A DNA stretch of 64,000 nucleotides from Agathobaculum sp. Marseille-P7918 (GTDB lineage Bacteria > Bacillota > Clostridia > Oscillospirales > Butyricicoccaceae), in contig NZ_UYYD01000001.1 in NCBI RefSeq assembly GCF_900625105.1, positions 248,001-312,000 on the forward strand, given 5' to 3'. Position numbers and translations under genes: made by a program. How positions within the stretch are numbered: position 1 is the stretch's first letter; the number at the start of each line of letters is the position of its first letter. This document shows positions 18,688-27,894 of the stretch, piece by piece. The notes under the pieces were generated by a model. The model did not search any database and had not been told where the DNA came from. It saw only the letters and a list, made by a program, of their open reading frames with translations.

Positions 18688-19120
18688 GCGCACTTTCCCA
18701 GTGAAAAATTCAAATTTGCAACTTTTGGAATGCCGCACAGTTTCCGAATGACACTTCTGGTCGAATGCCACACACAATTGCACGCATTTGCACGCATCCA
18801 AAAAATAATTCCCGTCAATTTGGCAAAGTCGCTGTTTTGTTTTTGTTCGCAAATCACGAAAAGCATTTTCCTCTCCATTTTATCATTGAAAACCAAATAT
18901 TTTCGTGCTAACCTTTATTTGTAAAAACAATTCAGCTTGTTTCCATCCACATTTGATGCGTGATGGAGCCGCGACACGGAAAGGCATTTTATCTTTTGTG
19001 TTCTCGTGAACATCTGTATGTTCTTCTTCTTCACTTTTCGTCTCAGGGCATTGGCATCTGCCTTGATTCGTCACCGCTCTGTATTTCACCATACGGCAAA
19101 TTGCAATGAGAGAATATCAA
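18688..19120 (+). promoter_or_regulatory. Regulatory region of the inositol transporter gene
   Basis: About 500 bases with no gene separate the regulator from the transporter. It contains a tandem operator-like motif TTGCACGCATTTGCACGCAT (18778-18797) and an imperfect palindrome TGTTC-TCGT-GAACA (18999-19012) with a central CG, typical of LacI-family operators. The 16-base core TTGTGTTCTCGTGAAC recurs upstream of iolG. Promoter boxes for the transporter are not certain; TTGAAA near 18883 with a weak TAACCT 17 bases on is one option. Confidence 0.6.
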
Positions 19121-19135
19121 GAAGGAGTGTAGCAA

Positions 19136-20584
19136 ATGAAAGGCGGAATTGCAGAACTTCTGAACTTCAAACAGAAGCGCAAGAACATGGATGAATTCAT
19201 CAAGGTTCCCGTTTCCGAAAAGCTTGCGTATTGCTTTGGCGATCCTGCGCTGACCTTGATGTACACCATGACATCCACGCTGCTGATTTACTTTTACACC
19301 AATGTGGTTGGTATTTCAGCTGGTGCAGTTGGAATGATCATGCTGATCTCGCGTATTTTCGACGGCTTTTCCGACGTCGCAATGGGCACCATCATTGACC
19401 GCACGCATTCCAAATACGGCAAAGCACGCATCTGGATCCTGCGGCTGGCTGTCCCTTATGCCGTCGCAGCCGTTCTGCTGTTCACCATGCCGAATGTCGG
19501 CAATATGGGCAAAATCCTCTATGCCTTCGTCACCTATAACCTGATGAACACCGTGGTTTATACCGCAATCAGCCAGCCATTCCACGCGCTTGGCTCACTG
19601 ATGACCCGGGACCGCCGTGACCGTGACACCATCAGCAACATCCGCATGATGCTGTCCATTACCGCAAGCATGATTATCACCGCATTTACCTTGCCGCTGA
19701 TCAACTACGTTTCCGATGTTACCGGCAAAGAGCAGCTTTCTTGGATTTTGGTCACCGGAGGATATGCGATTGTTTCAGTATTTATTCTTCTGAATACCTA
19801 TGCAACCTGTACCGAACGTGTTCAGGCCGCCCCACAGACCAAAAAGGAGAATATCCCCTTCTGGACATCGTTTAAAATCACTTTTACCAATCGGTATTTC
19901 CTGATCGCGCTTGGTCTCATGATCACTTATACCGCATATCAGGTCATCATCGGCACCGACCTTACTTATTACTGTCAATATGTTCTGGGCGACGCTAACC
20001 TGGTCATGCCGCTTTCGTCGGCAGAAAAGGTGTGCACGATTGTCGGCATCGCCATGCTTCCCAAGCTGCTGCCTCGCTTCGGCAAGCGCAACCTGATCTG
20101 CTTCGGCTGCGCAATGGGTGTTATCGGTCAACTTCTGTTCCTGGTCAATACCACCAGCGTGTCCCTTGGCGTTGTATCCTGCATCATCCGTGGCTTTGGT
20201 ATCGCTCCGTTCTACGGCGTACAGTATTCTCTGCCCGGCGACGCGATCGAATATGGTCACTGGAAACATGGTTTGCGCGTCGAAGGACTGATGTTCTCCT
20301 CGATGAGCATGGGTCAGAAAGCCGGCTCCGGCTTTACACAGGCAATTATGGGCGGTATCCTATCCATGGCAGCGTTCGACGGTCTGAAGGCGACAGCTGC
20401 GGAACAGACTGTGGAAGCCATTGCAACAATCGAAGCCTTTTATCTCTATGTTCCGATTGCACTGTGGGCAATCATGTTTATCATCGCTTCCTTCTACAAA
20501 TTGGATAAAAGCTATGACAAAATGATGCGTGAACTGCTCGAACGCGAAGGGAAAAAGCAAAAACAAAGCGCAGCAATCCACTAA
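19136..20584 (+). CDS. GPH-type MFS sugar/polyol:cation symporter, probable inositol uptake
   Basis: 482-residue polytopic membrane protein with about twelve hydrophobic segments. Family features of the glycoside-pentoside-hexuronide:cation symporters are clear: KLAYCFGDPALTLMYTM near residue 29, SRIFDGFSDVAMGTIIDRT near 72, and PGDAIEYGHWKHGLR near residue 368. GAAGGAG precedes the ATG by eight bases. It is the first gene right of the LacI regulator and is followed by its own terminator and then iolG and iolI, so inositol import is the most economical role. Substrate is inferred from neighbours only; other polyols or sugars are possible. Confidence 0.87.
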   Translation: MKGGIAELLNFKQKRKNMDEFIKVPVSEKLAYCFGDPALTLMYTMTSTLLIYFYTNVVGISAGAVGMIMLISRIFDGFSDVAMGTIIDRTHSKYGKARIWILRLAVPYAVAAVLLFTMPNVGNMGKILYAFVTYNLMNTVVYTAISQPFHALGSLMTRDRRDRDTISNIRMMLSITASMIITAFTLPLINYVSDVTGKEQLSWILVTGGYAIVSVFILLNTYATCTERVQAAPQTKKENIPFWTSFKITFTNRYFLIALGLMITYTAYQVIIGTDLTYYCQYVLGDANLVMPLSSAEKVCTIVGIAMLPKLLPRFGKRNLICFGCAMGVIGQLLFLVNTTSVSLGVVSCIIRGFGIAPFYGVQYSLPGDAIEYGHWKHGLRVEGLMFSSMSMGQKAGSGFTQAIMGGILSMAAFDGLKATAAEQTVEAIATIEAFYLYVPIALWAIMFIIASFYKLDKSYDKMMRELLEREGKKQKQSAAIH

Positions 20585-20592
20585 ATTGCCCG

Positions 20593-20642
20593 AATATCCG
20601 CCCCCAAGCAGCACTTGTGCTTTGGGGGCGGATATTTTTTCG
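20593..20642 (+). terminator. Terminator of the transporter gene
   Basis: Long GC-rich stem (arms 20593-20607 and 20622-20636 with an inner loop) followed by TTTTTTC. Confidence 0.92.
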
Positions 20643-20656
20643 CTCCCCACGCGTAT

Positions 20657-20850
20657 TGCGTGCATCAATTTTGATGCACGCATTTTTGTTGTCCAAGTTC
20701 GATAAAAGCACACTGCCTCCCTTTTTCATATATTCCAACCATCTTGTTTCATTTGCGTGCATTTGGATGATATTTATATATTTTTCATGCCATATTTGTA
20801 CAATAATTTATATTTTTCCTCTTGTGTTCTCGTGAACGCAATGCTACAAT
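20657..20850 (+). promoter_or_regulatory. iolG operon control region with repeated operators
   Basis: Holds a perfect 26-base palindrome, TGCGTGCATCAA-TT-TTGATGCACGCA (20657-20682), a further TTTGCGTGCATTTGG motif (20752-20766) that can double as a -35 (TTGCGT, with ATATAT about 17 bases on), and TTGTGTTCTCGTGAAC (20822-20837), identical over 16 bases to the copy upstream of the transporter. No gene is seen between 20585 and 20973. Confidence 0.65.
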
Positions 20851-20973
20851 CATTTCGAAGAAGAAAACAAACAGTGAACGCAAAGCACATCCAATCCACC
20901 CTGTACGGTTCGCCAAACCGCACACCGAAATTATTATCCATCATTTCAAAATTATTTTTTGGAGGTATTCATT

Positions 20974-21987
20974 ATGTCCCTGAACATTGCATTGATTGGC
21001 TGCGGCATGATCGGCCGCGAACACATTGAGCGCATCCAGAACCGCATTCGCAACGCAAAGGTAGTCGCTGTTTGCGATGTCTTTGAAGAAGGCGCCAAAA
21101 AGGGCGCGGAAATCGCTGGTGAAGGCACTAAGGTTTACACCGATTTCCACGCTGCCATCAACGACCCGGATGTCAACGCGGTTGTCGTCACCACGCCGGG
21201 CGCGTTCCACAAAGATCCGGTCATCGCAGCGATCCAGGCCGGCAAGCCGGTATTCAGTGAAAAGCCCCTAGCCAACACCGCTGCCGACTGCAAAGCAGTC
21301 GTAGACGCCGAAATGGCATCCGGCAAGCATCTGGTGCAGGTCGGCTTCATGCGCCGCTACGACCGCGGTTACAAGCAGGTCAAGGAACTGCTGGATTCCG
21401 GCAAGTTCGGCGCACCGATGGTGATCAAGTGCACGCACCGCGCAGACGGCGTTGCCCCGGACTACACCACCGCAATGGCTGTCACCGACACCGCGATCCA
21501 TGAGATCGACGTGCTGCCGTGGCTTGTCAACGATGAATGGGACGAGGTTCAGTGCATCATGCCCAAGACCTCTTCCAAAGCGCACGAAGGCCTGAAGGAC
21601 CCGCAGATCATGATTATGAAAACCAAGGGCGGCATCATCAACGTGCTCGAGGTCAACGTCAACTGCGGTTTCGGCTACGATATTAACTGCGAAGTCGTGT
21701 GCGAGAACGGCGTTGTCAACCTGCCCTGCCCGTCCTTCCCGACCGTACGGTTTGAAAACAAGGTATCCACTAAGATTGAGGACAACTGGATCCTGCGCTT
21801 CATCGATTCCTACGACGTCGAGATTCAGGACTGGGTTGACCACGCACTCAAGGGCGAGACCGGCGGCTCCTCCGCTTGGGACGGTTATGTCGCTTCCATT
21901 ACGGCGGACGCGCTGGTCAAGAGCCAGACTTCCGGCAAGCCTGAAAAGGTTGTCACCGGCGGCACCCCGGATTTCTACAAGAAGTAA
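20974..21987 (+). CDS. iolG: Inositol 2-dehydrogenase
   Basis: 337-residue NAD-dependent dehydrogenase of the Gfo/Idh/MocA family, predicted to oxidise myo-inositol to 2-keto-myo-inositol (scyllo-inosose). The Rossmann motif is GCGMIG near residue 9; the family motif EKPLA is near 93; the catalytic region HEIDVLPWLVNDEW lies around 174-187. It closely resembles my recollection of Bacillus subtilis IolG in QVGFMRRYD, DTAIHEIDVL, LKDPQI and YDVEIQDW. GGAGG lies eight bases before the ATG at 20974. iolI follows after 26 bases. A related inositol or sugar dehydrogenase activity cannot be excluded. Confidence 0.9.
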   Translation: MSLNIALIGCGMIGREHIERIQNRIRNAKVVAVCDVFEEGAKKGAEIAGEGTKVYTDFHAAINDPDVNAVVVTTPGAFHKDPVIAAIQAGKPVFSEKPLANTAADCKAVVDAEMASGKHLVQVGFMRRYDRGYKQVKELLDSGKFGAPMVIKCTHRADGVAPDYTTAMAVTDTAIHEIDVLPWLVNDEWDEVQCIMPKTSSKAHEGLKDPQIMIMKTKGGIINVLEVNVNCGFGYDINCEVVCENGVVNLPCPSFPTVRFENKVSTKIEDNWILRFIDSYDVEIQDWVDHALKGETGGSSAWDGYVASITADALVKSQTSGKPEKVVTGGTPDFYKK

Positions 21988-22013
21988 GATTTGTTTGAAG
22001 GGAGAACATCACC

Positions 22014-22880
22014 ATGAAAATCGGATTCAACGAAGGCTGCAACCGTTTCTGCGAAAACCATTCCGTACTCGAGGACCTCGACCTGTGCGAAAAGTACGGT
22101 TTTGACTACATCGATATCCAGTCCGAATGCCTTGACCGCGAAATTGCGGCCGGCAAATACACCATTGACGATCTGGCGGCTTGGTTCGCCGATCCGTCCC
22201 ACAAGCTGCGCATGCTGTCCTACAACGCGCTGATCTTCTTCAACATGAAGCAGACGCAGGAGGAAAAAGACGCGGTGATGGCGAAGCTCGACCAGATCAT
22301 CGCAGACTGTCTCAAGTTGCAGTGCAAGATGATCGTCGTTGTGCCGTCCATGGATCTGACCGTGCCGGCCACACTGGACGCAATCCGCGCAGACGCAGTT
22401 GCGGTGCTCAAGGAAATGGTCAAGAAGGTCGAGCCGCACGGCATCAAGCTGTCCATCGAGTTTTGCGGCAGTCCGGCCATGTCGATCAACCGCTTTGAGG
22501 ACGCCTACGCGATTGTGCAGGAAGTCAACTCTCCGCTTGTCGGCATCACACTCGACCAGTATCACTTCCACGCCATGGCATCTGGTTGGGATGCACTGGA
22601 GAAGGCAGACGGCAAGAAGATCTTCGTCTGGCATCTCAACGGCATGGAAAACATGCCTTGCGGCGCAGCGTACAACAACGACGAGAAGCGCCTGTGGCCG
22701 GGCGAGCCGGGCGACTGCCTCGATCATAAGCGCTATGCCGATACGCTCAAGAAGATCGGCTTTGAGGGCGATGTCTGCACGATGGAAGTTTTCCGTCCGG
22801 ACTACTACAAACTCTCCAACGAGGAGAACATCAAGAAGGCCGCGGAAGTCACGCGCACGCATGTAGCGAAGTATTGGTAA
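22014..22880 (+). CDS. iolI: 2-keto-myo-inositol isomerase (IolI-like sugar phosphate isomerase/epimerase)
   Basis: 288-residue TIM-barrel enzyme of the xylose-isomerase-like family. It matches the IolI pattern throughout: MKIGFNEGC at the start, LDLCEKYGFDYIDIQS near 23, SYNALIFFN near 68, the metal ligands in SIEFCG, TLDQYHFH and VWHLNG, then WPGEPG, and TMEVFRPDYYKL near the end. IolI converts 2-keto-myo-inositol into 1-keto-D-chiro-inositol. AAGGGAG precedes the ATG. With iolG it gives a route between inositol stereoisomers; no dehydratase (iolE), hydrolase, kinase or aldolase for full breakdown is present in this window. Confidence 0.85.
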   Translation: MKIGFNEGCNRFCENHSVLEDLDLCEKYGFDYIDIQSECLDREIAAGKYTIDDLAAWFADPSHKLRMLSYNALIFFNMKQTQEEKDAVMAKLDQIIADCLKLQCKMIVVVPSMDLTVPATLDAIRADAVAVLKEMVKKVEPHGIKLSIEFCGSPAMSINRFEDAYAIVQEVNSPLVGITLDQYHFHAMASGWDALEKADGKKIFVWHLNGMENMPCGAAYNNDEKRLWPGEPGDCLDHKRYADTLKKIGFEGDVCTMEVFRPDYYKLSNEENIKKAAEVTRTHVAKYW

Positions 22881-22926
22881 CACACACTTCATCTTTCTTT
22901 TCATTTCGGCGCTTTAACGCCATAAT

Positions 22927-22957
22927 AAAAGGGACGCTGCAAAGCAGCGTCCCTTTT
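22927..22957. terminator. Bidirectional terminator between iolI and hcp
   Basis: Fourteen-base stem (22927-22940 and 22944-22957) with A-run left and T-run right; serves both convergent units. Confidence 0.9.
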
Positions 22958-22962
22958 GTCAT

Positions 22963-24609
22963 TTATGCGTTTTCACCGAAAAACAGGCGGATGTCATCCT
23001 CTACCGTGCCGATACCGGCAATGCCAAAGTTGTCTACCAACACCTTGGCCACATTCGGGCTGAGGAACGCGGGCAGCGTCGGCCCCAGATGAATATTCTT
23101 GACACCCAAATACAGCAGCGACAGCAATACAATGACCGCCTTCTGCTCATACCATGCGATGTTGTACACGATCGGCAGATCATTGATGTCTTCCAAGCCG
23201 AAAACTTCTTTGAGCTTGAGTGCAATCACAGCCAGCGAATAGGAATCGTTACACTGACCGGCATCCAGCACACGCGGAATCCCGCCAATATCGCCAAGAT
23301 CCAGCTTGTTGTATTTGTACTTCGCACAGCCTGCGGTCAGAATCACGGCGTCATGCGGCAGCGCCTTTGCAAAATCGGTATAATAGCTGCGGGACTTGGC
23401 ACGGCCGTCGCAGCCTGCCATGACGACAAACTTGCGGATCGCACCGCTCTTGACCGCTTCGACGATCTTATCCGCCAGTGCCAGCACCTGTGCATGCGCA
23501 AAACCGCCCACGATCTCGCCATGTTCGATTTCCTGCGGCGGTGCGCAGCGCTTCGCATGTGCAATGATCGCCGAAAAGTCCTTGCTTTCCCCCGGCTCGC
23601 CCGGAATGTGCTTGCAGCCCGGATATCCTGCCGCACCCGTGGTGTACATCCGGTCCTGATAACTGGCCGCCGGCGGGACAATGCAGTTGGTGGTCATCAG
23701 AATAGGACCGTTGAAGGACGCAAATTCCTCCTTCTGCTTCCACCATGCGTTGCCGTAATTGCCGACAAAATGCGGATATTTCTTAAACGCCGGATAATAA
23801 TGCGCCGGCAGCATTTCCGAATGCGTGTAGACGTCCACGCCTGAATCCATCGTCTGTTCCAGCAGCATCTCCAGATCGCGCAGATCGTGACCGGATACCA
23901 GAATACCCGGACGGGTTCCGACGCCAATATTCACACGCGTGATTTCCGGATTACCATAGGCTTCGGTATTGGCCTTGTCCAGCAGCGCCATACCCTGCAC
24001 GCCGAACTTGCCCGTTTCCATTGCCAACGCAACCAACTCATCCGCAGAAAGGCTGTCATCCAACGTCGCCGCCAATGCGCGCTGCAGGAAAGCATCCACC
24101 TCTGCGTCGTCCTGCAGCAGGGCGTTCGCGTGCTTGGAATAGGCAGAGAGGCCCTTGAGACCGTAGGTAATCAGCTCACGCAGCGAGCGGATATCTTCGT
24201 TTTCAGTCGCCAATACACCAACCGTTGCAGCCTTTGCCGCAAAGTCCGCTTCCTCCGCCGTCCAACGGGCAGCGTCCGGCAGCAGGTCGGGCTGCGCTAC
24301 ACGACCCAGCAGCGTCTGCTTGACTGCCAGCGTATCACGAACGCGCGCAACAATCGCATCTTTGTCAAAATTTGCATTGGTGATTGTAACAAACAGATTC
24401 AGGGTGATCAGATGATTGATTGCCTGGGCAATCTCCTCCCCCTGCTGCCGCAGCGCGGTCGTTACCGCGGAAAGGCCTTTGGTTACATATACCAGCAGAT
24501 CCTGCATCGCGGCAACATCCGGCTTTTTACCACATACACCAGACATTGTGCAGCCCGAGCAGCCCGCAGTCTCCTGACACTGATAACAAAACATTTTCGG
24601 TTCCATCAT
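22963..24609 (-). CDS. hcp: Hydroxylamine reductase / hybrid cluster protein
   Basis: 548-residue cytosolic hybrid cluster protein, which handles reactive nitrogen species (NO or hydroxylamine reduction). The N-terminal cysteines have spacing CX2C-X8-C-X5-C (Cys8, 11, 20, 26), the pattern of strict anaerobes that bind a 4Fe-4S cluster. Hybrid-cluster ligands are visible in [54 protein letters not shown] and [15 protein letters not shown] lies six bases before the first ATG; a second ATG follows at once. Divergent from a Crp/Fnr regulator with a shared palindrome placed to activate hcp. Confidence 0.96.
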   Translation of the reverse strand: MMEPKMFCYQCQETAGCSGCTMSGVCGKKPDVAAMQDLLVYVTKGLSAVTTALRQQGEEIAQAINHLITLNLFVTITNANFDKDAIVARVRDTLAVKQTLLGRVAQPDLLPDAARWTAEEADFAAKAATVGVLATENEDIRSLRELITYGLKGLSAYSKHANALLQDDAEVDAFLQRALAATLDDSLSADELVALAMETGKFGVQGMALLDKANTEAYGNPEITRVNIGVGTRPGILVSGHDLRDLEMLLEQTMDSGVDVYTHSEMLPAHYYPAFKKYPHFVGNYGNAWWKQKEEFASFNGPILMTTNCIVPPAASYQDRMYTTGAAGYPGCKHIPGEPGESKDFSAIIAHAKRCAPPQEIEHGEIVGGFAHAQVLALADKIVEAVKSGAIRKFVVMAGCDGRAKSRSYYTDFAKALPHDAVILTAGCAKYKYNKLDLGDIGGIPRVLDAGQCNDSYSLAVIALKLKEVFGLEDINDLPIVYNIAWYEQKAVIVLLSLLYLGVKNIHLGPTLPAFLSPNVAKVLVDNFGIAGIGTVEDDIRLFFGENA

Positions 24610-24654
24610 TCATTTCCTCCACATGCGGCACAGTTTTTTTCTTCTGTGCGGTTG

Positions 24655-24713
24655 TTGACCTTACAAGCGAAGTATACTATACTTAAAGCAACAGGTATGT
24701 TGTTATAACAACA
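24655..24713. promoter_or_regulatory. Divergent hcp / Crp-Fnr regulator promoters sharing a palindromic operator
   Basis: Rightward promoter TTGACC (24655-24660), 17-bp spacer, TATACT (24678-24683). The leftward (hcp) -10 is TATACT on the minus strand (24671-24676) with no good -35. The perfect palindrome TGTTGTTATAACAACA (24698-24713) centres about 41.5 bases upstream of the expected hcp start, and lies just downstream of the expected regulator start. Confidence 0.78.
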
Positions 24714-24729
24714 GCGGAGGGATGTTTTT

Positions 24730-25404
24730 TTGAATTTCAAAATTTTATCCGAAAGCGCATTGTTTCGCGGCATTCAAGCGGATGAAACAGCGGAAATGCT
24801 GCGTTGTCTTGGAGCTGACCGGCGAACCTTTGAAAAAGACGCCCGCATTTTTCGCACCGGAGACACCACTGCAGACCTCGGTCTGGTTATCAGCGGCAGT
24901 GTTCTGATTCAAAACGATGATTTCTGGGGCAATACCACGGTTTTGGATCACGTTGTACCGGGTCGAATTTTCGCGGAGACCTATGCGTGCACCGGTGAGC
25001 CATTGATGGTCGATGCGGTAACCGCAGAACCAGCCGAAATCTTGTTCCTCAATATCGGACGCATTCTGCAAACCTGCCCGCAAGCCTGTACGCATCACAG
25101 CAAGCTGATTCGTAACCTTTTGTTCCTTTCCGCACGCAAAAACCTTAATCTGTCCCGCAAAATCTTCCATACCTCATCCAAATCCATCCGCGGACGGCTG
25201 TTGTCCTATCTTTCTTTCCAATCCACCCGCTGCGGCAGCCGCAGTTTTACTATTCCATTCAACCGGCAGCAGCTTGCAGATTATCTGAACGTCGATCGCA
25301 GTGCGCTCTCCAACGAACTGAGCAAAATGCAAAAAGACGGGCTTCTTCGCGTGGAACGCAACCGGTTTGAGCTGTTGGCGATGGATGACCTGCTGCAAGG
25401 ATAA
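24730..25404 (+). CDS. Crp/Fnr family transcriptional regulator, probable HcpR-type
   Basis: 224-residue regulator with a cyclic-nucleotide-binding-like beta-roll (residues about 20-115, including DLGLVISGSVLIQND) and a C-terminal winged helix (about 150-220, NRQQLADYLNVDRSALSNELSKM). No cluster-binding Cys array is seen, so it is not a classical FNR. Translation starts at TTG (24730) after GGAGGG; no ATG is available in a fitting place. Divergent from hcp, it is the likely nitrosative-stress activator of that gene, in line with HcpR regulators. Effector is inferred. Confidence 0.85.
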   Translation: MNFKILSESALFRGIQADETAEMLRCLGADRRTFEKDARIFRTGDTTADLGLVISGSVLIQNDDFWGNTTVLDHVVPGRIFAETYACTGEPLMVDAVTAEPAEILFLNIGRILQTCPQACTHHSKLIRNLLFLSARKNLNLSRKIFHTSSKSIRGRLLSYLSFQSTRCGSRSFTIPFNRQQLADYLNVDRSALSNELSKMQKDGLLRVERNRFELLAMDDLLQG

Positions 25405-25445
25405 TCCAAACGCTCACTTTGCCCCAATGCCACATTTTTTGACCA

Positions 25446-25483
25446 AAAAAACGAGAGAGACAGATTCTGTCTCTCTCGTTTTT
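25446..25483. terminator. Bidirectional terminator between the Crp/Fnr gene and the HdeD-like gene
   Basis: Perfect stem with arms 25447-25463 and 25467-25483; A-tract left and T-tract right. Confidence 0.9.
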
Positions 25484-25495
25484 CTTCTTTGCCTA

Positions 25496-26029
25496 TTACC
25501 GATCCGGGAACGATGCAAACAAACCGCGCATCAGCGCCATCAACCCTTGTGCAATCAGTACAATCGAGATGACCGCCGAAATCGCCACCACTGCAATCAT
25601 TGGACGCAGTAAAATCGCCACGCCGAACAGCAGCACGATCACTCCAACGCCAAACTGCACGCCCCAAAACGGCATACCGCTTTGCCGGTAAATCAGTGCA
25701 CCCGCACATTTGACTACGCCCGAAACCACTGCCCATACCGCCAGAATGTACGGCAACATTTCGACCGCCAGCCAGCCATTGCACAAAAAAGCTACACCAA
25801 GCAATACGTCAATGATGCCATCCGCCAAAAACCATGCGGACAGCCCATAGACCCATTTGCGTGCCACATAAACGATCAGGTCCGCTGCACCAGATACCAG
25901 CATGGTCAAGCCAAACAGCCAGGCCACCGACAGCAGCGTTTCCTGTGGGTGGATGAGAAAATACAGTCCCATCACCAGCAAAAACAGTCCGATCAAGATC
26001 CATGGAATGCTTCCAGGTTTATTCCTCAT
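25496..26029 (-). CDS. HdeD/DUF308 family membrane protein
   Basis: 177-residue integral membrane protein with six hydrophobic segments arranged as three hairpins, typical of the HdeD (DUF308) family, in which some members are acid-resistance proteins. Segments run from WILIGLFLLVMGLYFLI (about 10-26) to VVAISAVISIVLIAQG near the C-terminus. It begins 19 bases after ftsH with a GAGGGAG site, so it is the third gene of the MarR-FtsH operon. Function is not known in this group. Confidence 0.82.
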   Translation of the reverse strand: MRNKPGSIPWILIGLFLLVMGLYFLIHPQETLLSVAWLFGLTMLVSGAADLIVYVARKWVYGLSAWFLADGIIDVLLGVAFLCNGWLAVEMLPYILAVWAVVSGVVKCAGALIYRQSGMPFWGVQFGVGVIVLLFGVAILLRPMIAVVAISAVISIVLIAQGLMALMRGLFASFPDR

Positions 26030-26048
26030 TTCAACCGCTCCCTCTATG

Positions 26049-27893
26049 TCACCCGTTCTGTGTTTTGTTCAGCAAGTCCATAAATTCTTCGCCCGTAATG
26101 GTTTCCTTTTCCAGCAAATGGTGCGCCAAGCGGTGCAGCGCATCCATATTTTCCTGCAAAATACCGATTGCCTTTTCATGCGCCGCCTTCACTGTCTGCA
26201 CCACTTCCTCATCGATCTTGGACGCGGTTTCCGCTGAGCAGGCAAGCGACGTATCACCGGACAAATACTGGTTGGTAACAGTCTCCAGCGCAACCATATC
26301 GAACTTGCGGCTCATGCCATATCGCGTGATCATCGACCGCGTCAGCTTGGTCGCCTGTTCAATGTCATTGGAAGCGCCGGTCGTCACAGAACCGAAAATC
26401 AGTTCTTCCGCCGCGCGGCCGCCGGTCAGGGTCGTCACCTTATTGAGCAGTTCTTCCCGCGTCATCAGGTAATGCTCGCCTTCGTCCACCTGCATGGTGT
26501 AACCGAGCGCACCCGAAGTACGCGGAATAATCGTAATCTTGGTGACCGGTGCGGAATTGGACTGTTTCGCCGCCACCAGCGCATGTCCGATCTCGTGATA
26601 CGCGACGATCTCCTTTTCCTTCGCGCTGAGCACTGCGTTTTTCCGCTGCGCACCTGCGATAACCGTCTCGACGCTTTCTTCCAGATCTGCCTGCTCGACT
26701 GCATTGCGTCCCAAACGTACCGCACGCAGCGCCGCCTCGTTAATGATATTGGCCAAATCCGCGCCGGATGCACCCGAGGTTGCCCGGGCAATCGCATTAA
26801 AATCAATATGCCCTGACATATGAACATCCTTGGCATGCACTTTCAAAATGGCAATACGGCCTTGCAGGTCGGGCAGCTGCACCGGAATCCGGCGGTCAAA
26901 ACGGCCGGGACGCAGCAACGCGGGGTCCAACGATTCCGGCCGGTTGGTTGCGGCCAGAATAACAACACCCTTGGTGGCATCAAAACCGTCCATCTCGGTC
27001 AGCAGCTGATTGAGCGTCTGCTCGCGTTCATCGTTGCCGCCCAAACCGCCGCCGTCGCGCTTTTTGCCAATGGTATCGATCTCATCGATAAAAACAATGC
27101 ACGGTGCTTTCTCATTTGCCTGCTTGAACAGGTCGCGGACCTTGGCCGCGCCCATGCCGACAAACATTTCAACGAACTCCGAACCGGAGATCGAGAAAAA
27201 CGGAACATGCGCTTCGCCTGCAACCGCCTTCGCCAGCAGCGTTTTACCGGTGCCCGGAGGGCCGACCAAAAGCGCACCCTTGGGCAGCTTCGCACCGATG
27301 GCCGCATATTTGCTCGGGTTGTGCAGGAAATCCACAATTTCCGTCAGCGCTTCCTTGGCCTCATCCTGACCTGCCACATCTGCGAATGTTTTTCCGGTCT
27401 CGGTTTCCGCATAGATCTTTGCGCCGGATTTACCGAAGCTCATCGCATTGCCGCCCATACTCTTCATCATTTTCTTGCTCAGCCATTGTCCGACCACAAT
27501 GATGAGAATGATCGGAATCGCATAGCTGACCAAAATGCTGAGCAGCGGCGAGGTCTGCGTCGGAATCTCGGCCGCAAACTTGACGCCTGCATCATCCAGC
27601 CGATCATACAAATCCGGATCGGGGAAAATACCGGTCTTGTAAATTGCGGTTTTCCCGTTGTCATTGGTTGCTTCAAATACGATCTGACTCTCTGTCTGAT
27701 CGTATGCCACGGTCTGCACCTTGCCGTCATCCAGCATGGATATGAATTCATCGTATCCAACCTCAACCACCTGACGCTGGGCCAGCATCGGCACCAGCAG
27801 CCAGTTGAGCAGCATCAACACCAACAGCGTGACCGCGTAATAAAAAATCAACGGACGCTTTGGTGTTTTGGAACCTTTGCCCGGTTCAATCAT
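26049..27893 (-). CDS. ftsH: ATP-dependent zinc metalloprotease FtsH
   Basis: 614-residue membrane-anchored AAA+ protease for quality control of membrane and regulatory proteins. Two membrane segments (about 14-37 and 114-137) flank an extracytoplasmic domain. Walker A GPPGTGKT is at 211-218, Walker B IVFIDEID at 266-273, the second region of homology around 315-335, and the zinc motif HEIGH at 433-437 (HEAGH in most FtsH). Catalytic Asp follows later. The start lies one base after the MarR stop, so translation is coupled. Linkage to MarR rather than tilS/hpt suggests a regulated, perhaps second, FtsH copy. Confidence 0.95.
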   Translation of the reverse strand: MIEPGKGSKTPKRPLIFYYAVTLLVLMLLNWLLVPMLAQRQVVEVGYDEFISMLDDGKVQTVAYDQTESQIVFEATNDNGKTAIYKTGIFPDPDLYDRLDDAGVKFAAEIPTQTSPLLSILVSYAIPIILIIVVGQWLSKKMMKSMGGNAMSFGKSGAKIYAETETGKTFADVAGQDEAKEALTEIVDFLHNPSKYAAIGAKLPKGALLVGPPGTGKTLLAKAVAGEAHVPFFSISGSEFVEMFVGMGAAKVRDLFKQANEKAPCIVFIDEIDTIGKKRDGGGLGGNDEREQTLNQLLTEMDGFDATKGVVILAATNRPESLDPALLRPGRFDRRIPVQLPDLQGRIAILKVHAKDVHMSGHIDFNAIARATSGASGADLANIINEAALRAVRLGRNAVEQADLEESVETVIAGAQRKNAVLSAKEKEIVAYHEIGHALVAAKQSNSAPVTKITIIPRTSGALGYTMQVDEGEHYLMTREELLNKVTTLTGGRAAEELIFGSVTTGASNDIEQATKLTRSMITRYGMSRKFDMVALETVTNQYLSGDTSLACSAETASKIDEEVVQTVKAAHEKAIGILQENMDALHRLAHHLLEKETITGEEFMDLLNKTQNG

Positions 27894-27894
27894 A

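Noticed and set aside
20657-20682. Perfect 26-base palindrome read as a terminator
   Set aside because: A strong terminator already lies 20 bases upstream, and the half-sites recur around the locus, so an operator is the better reading, although TTTTTG follows it.
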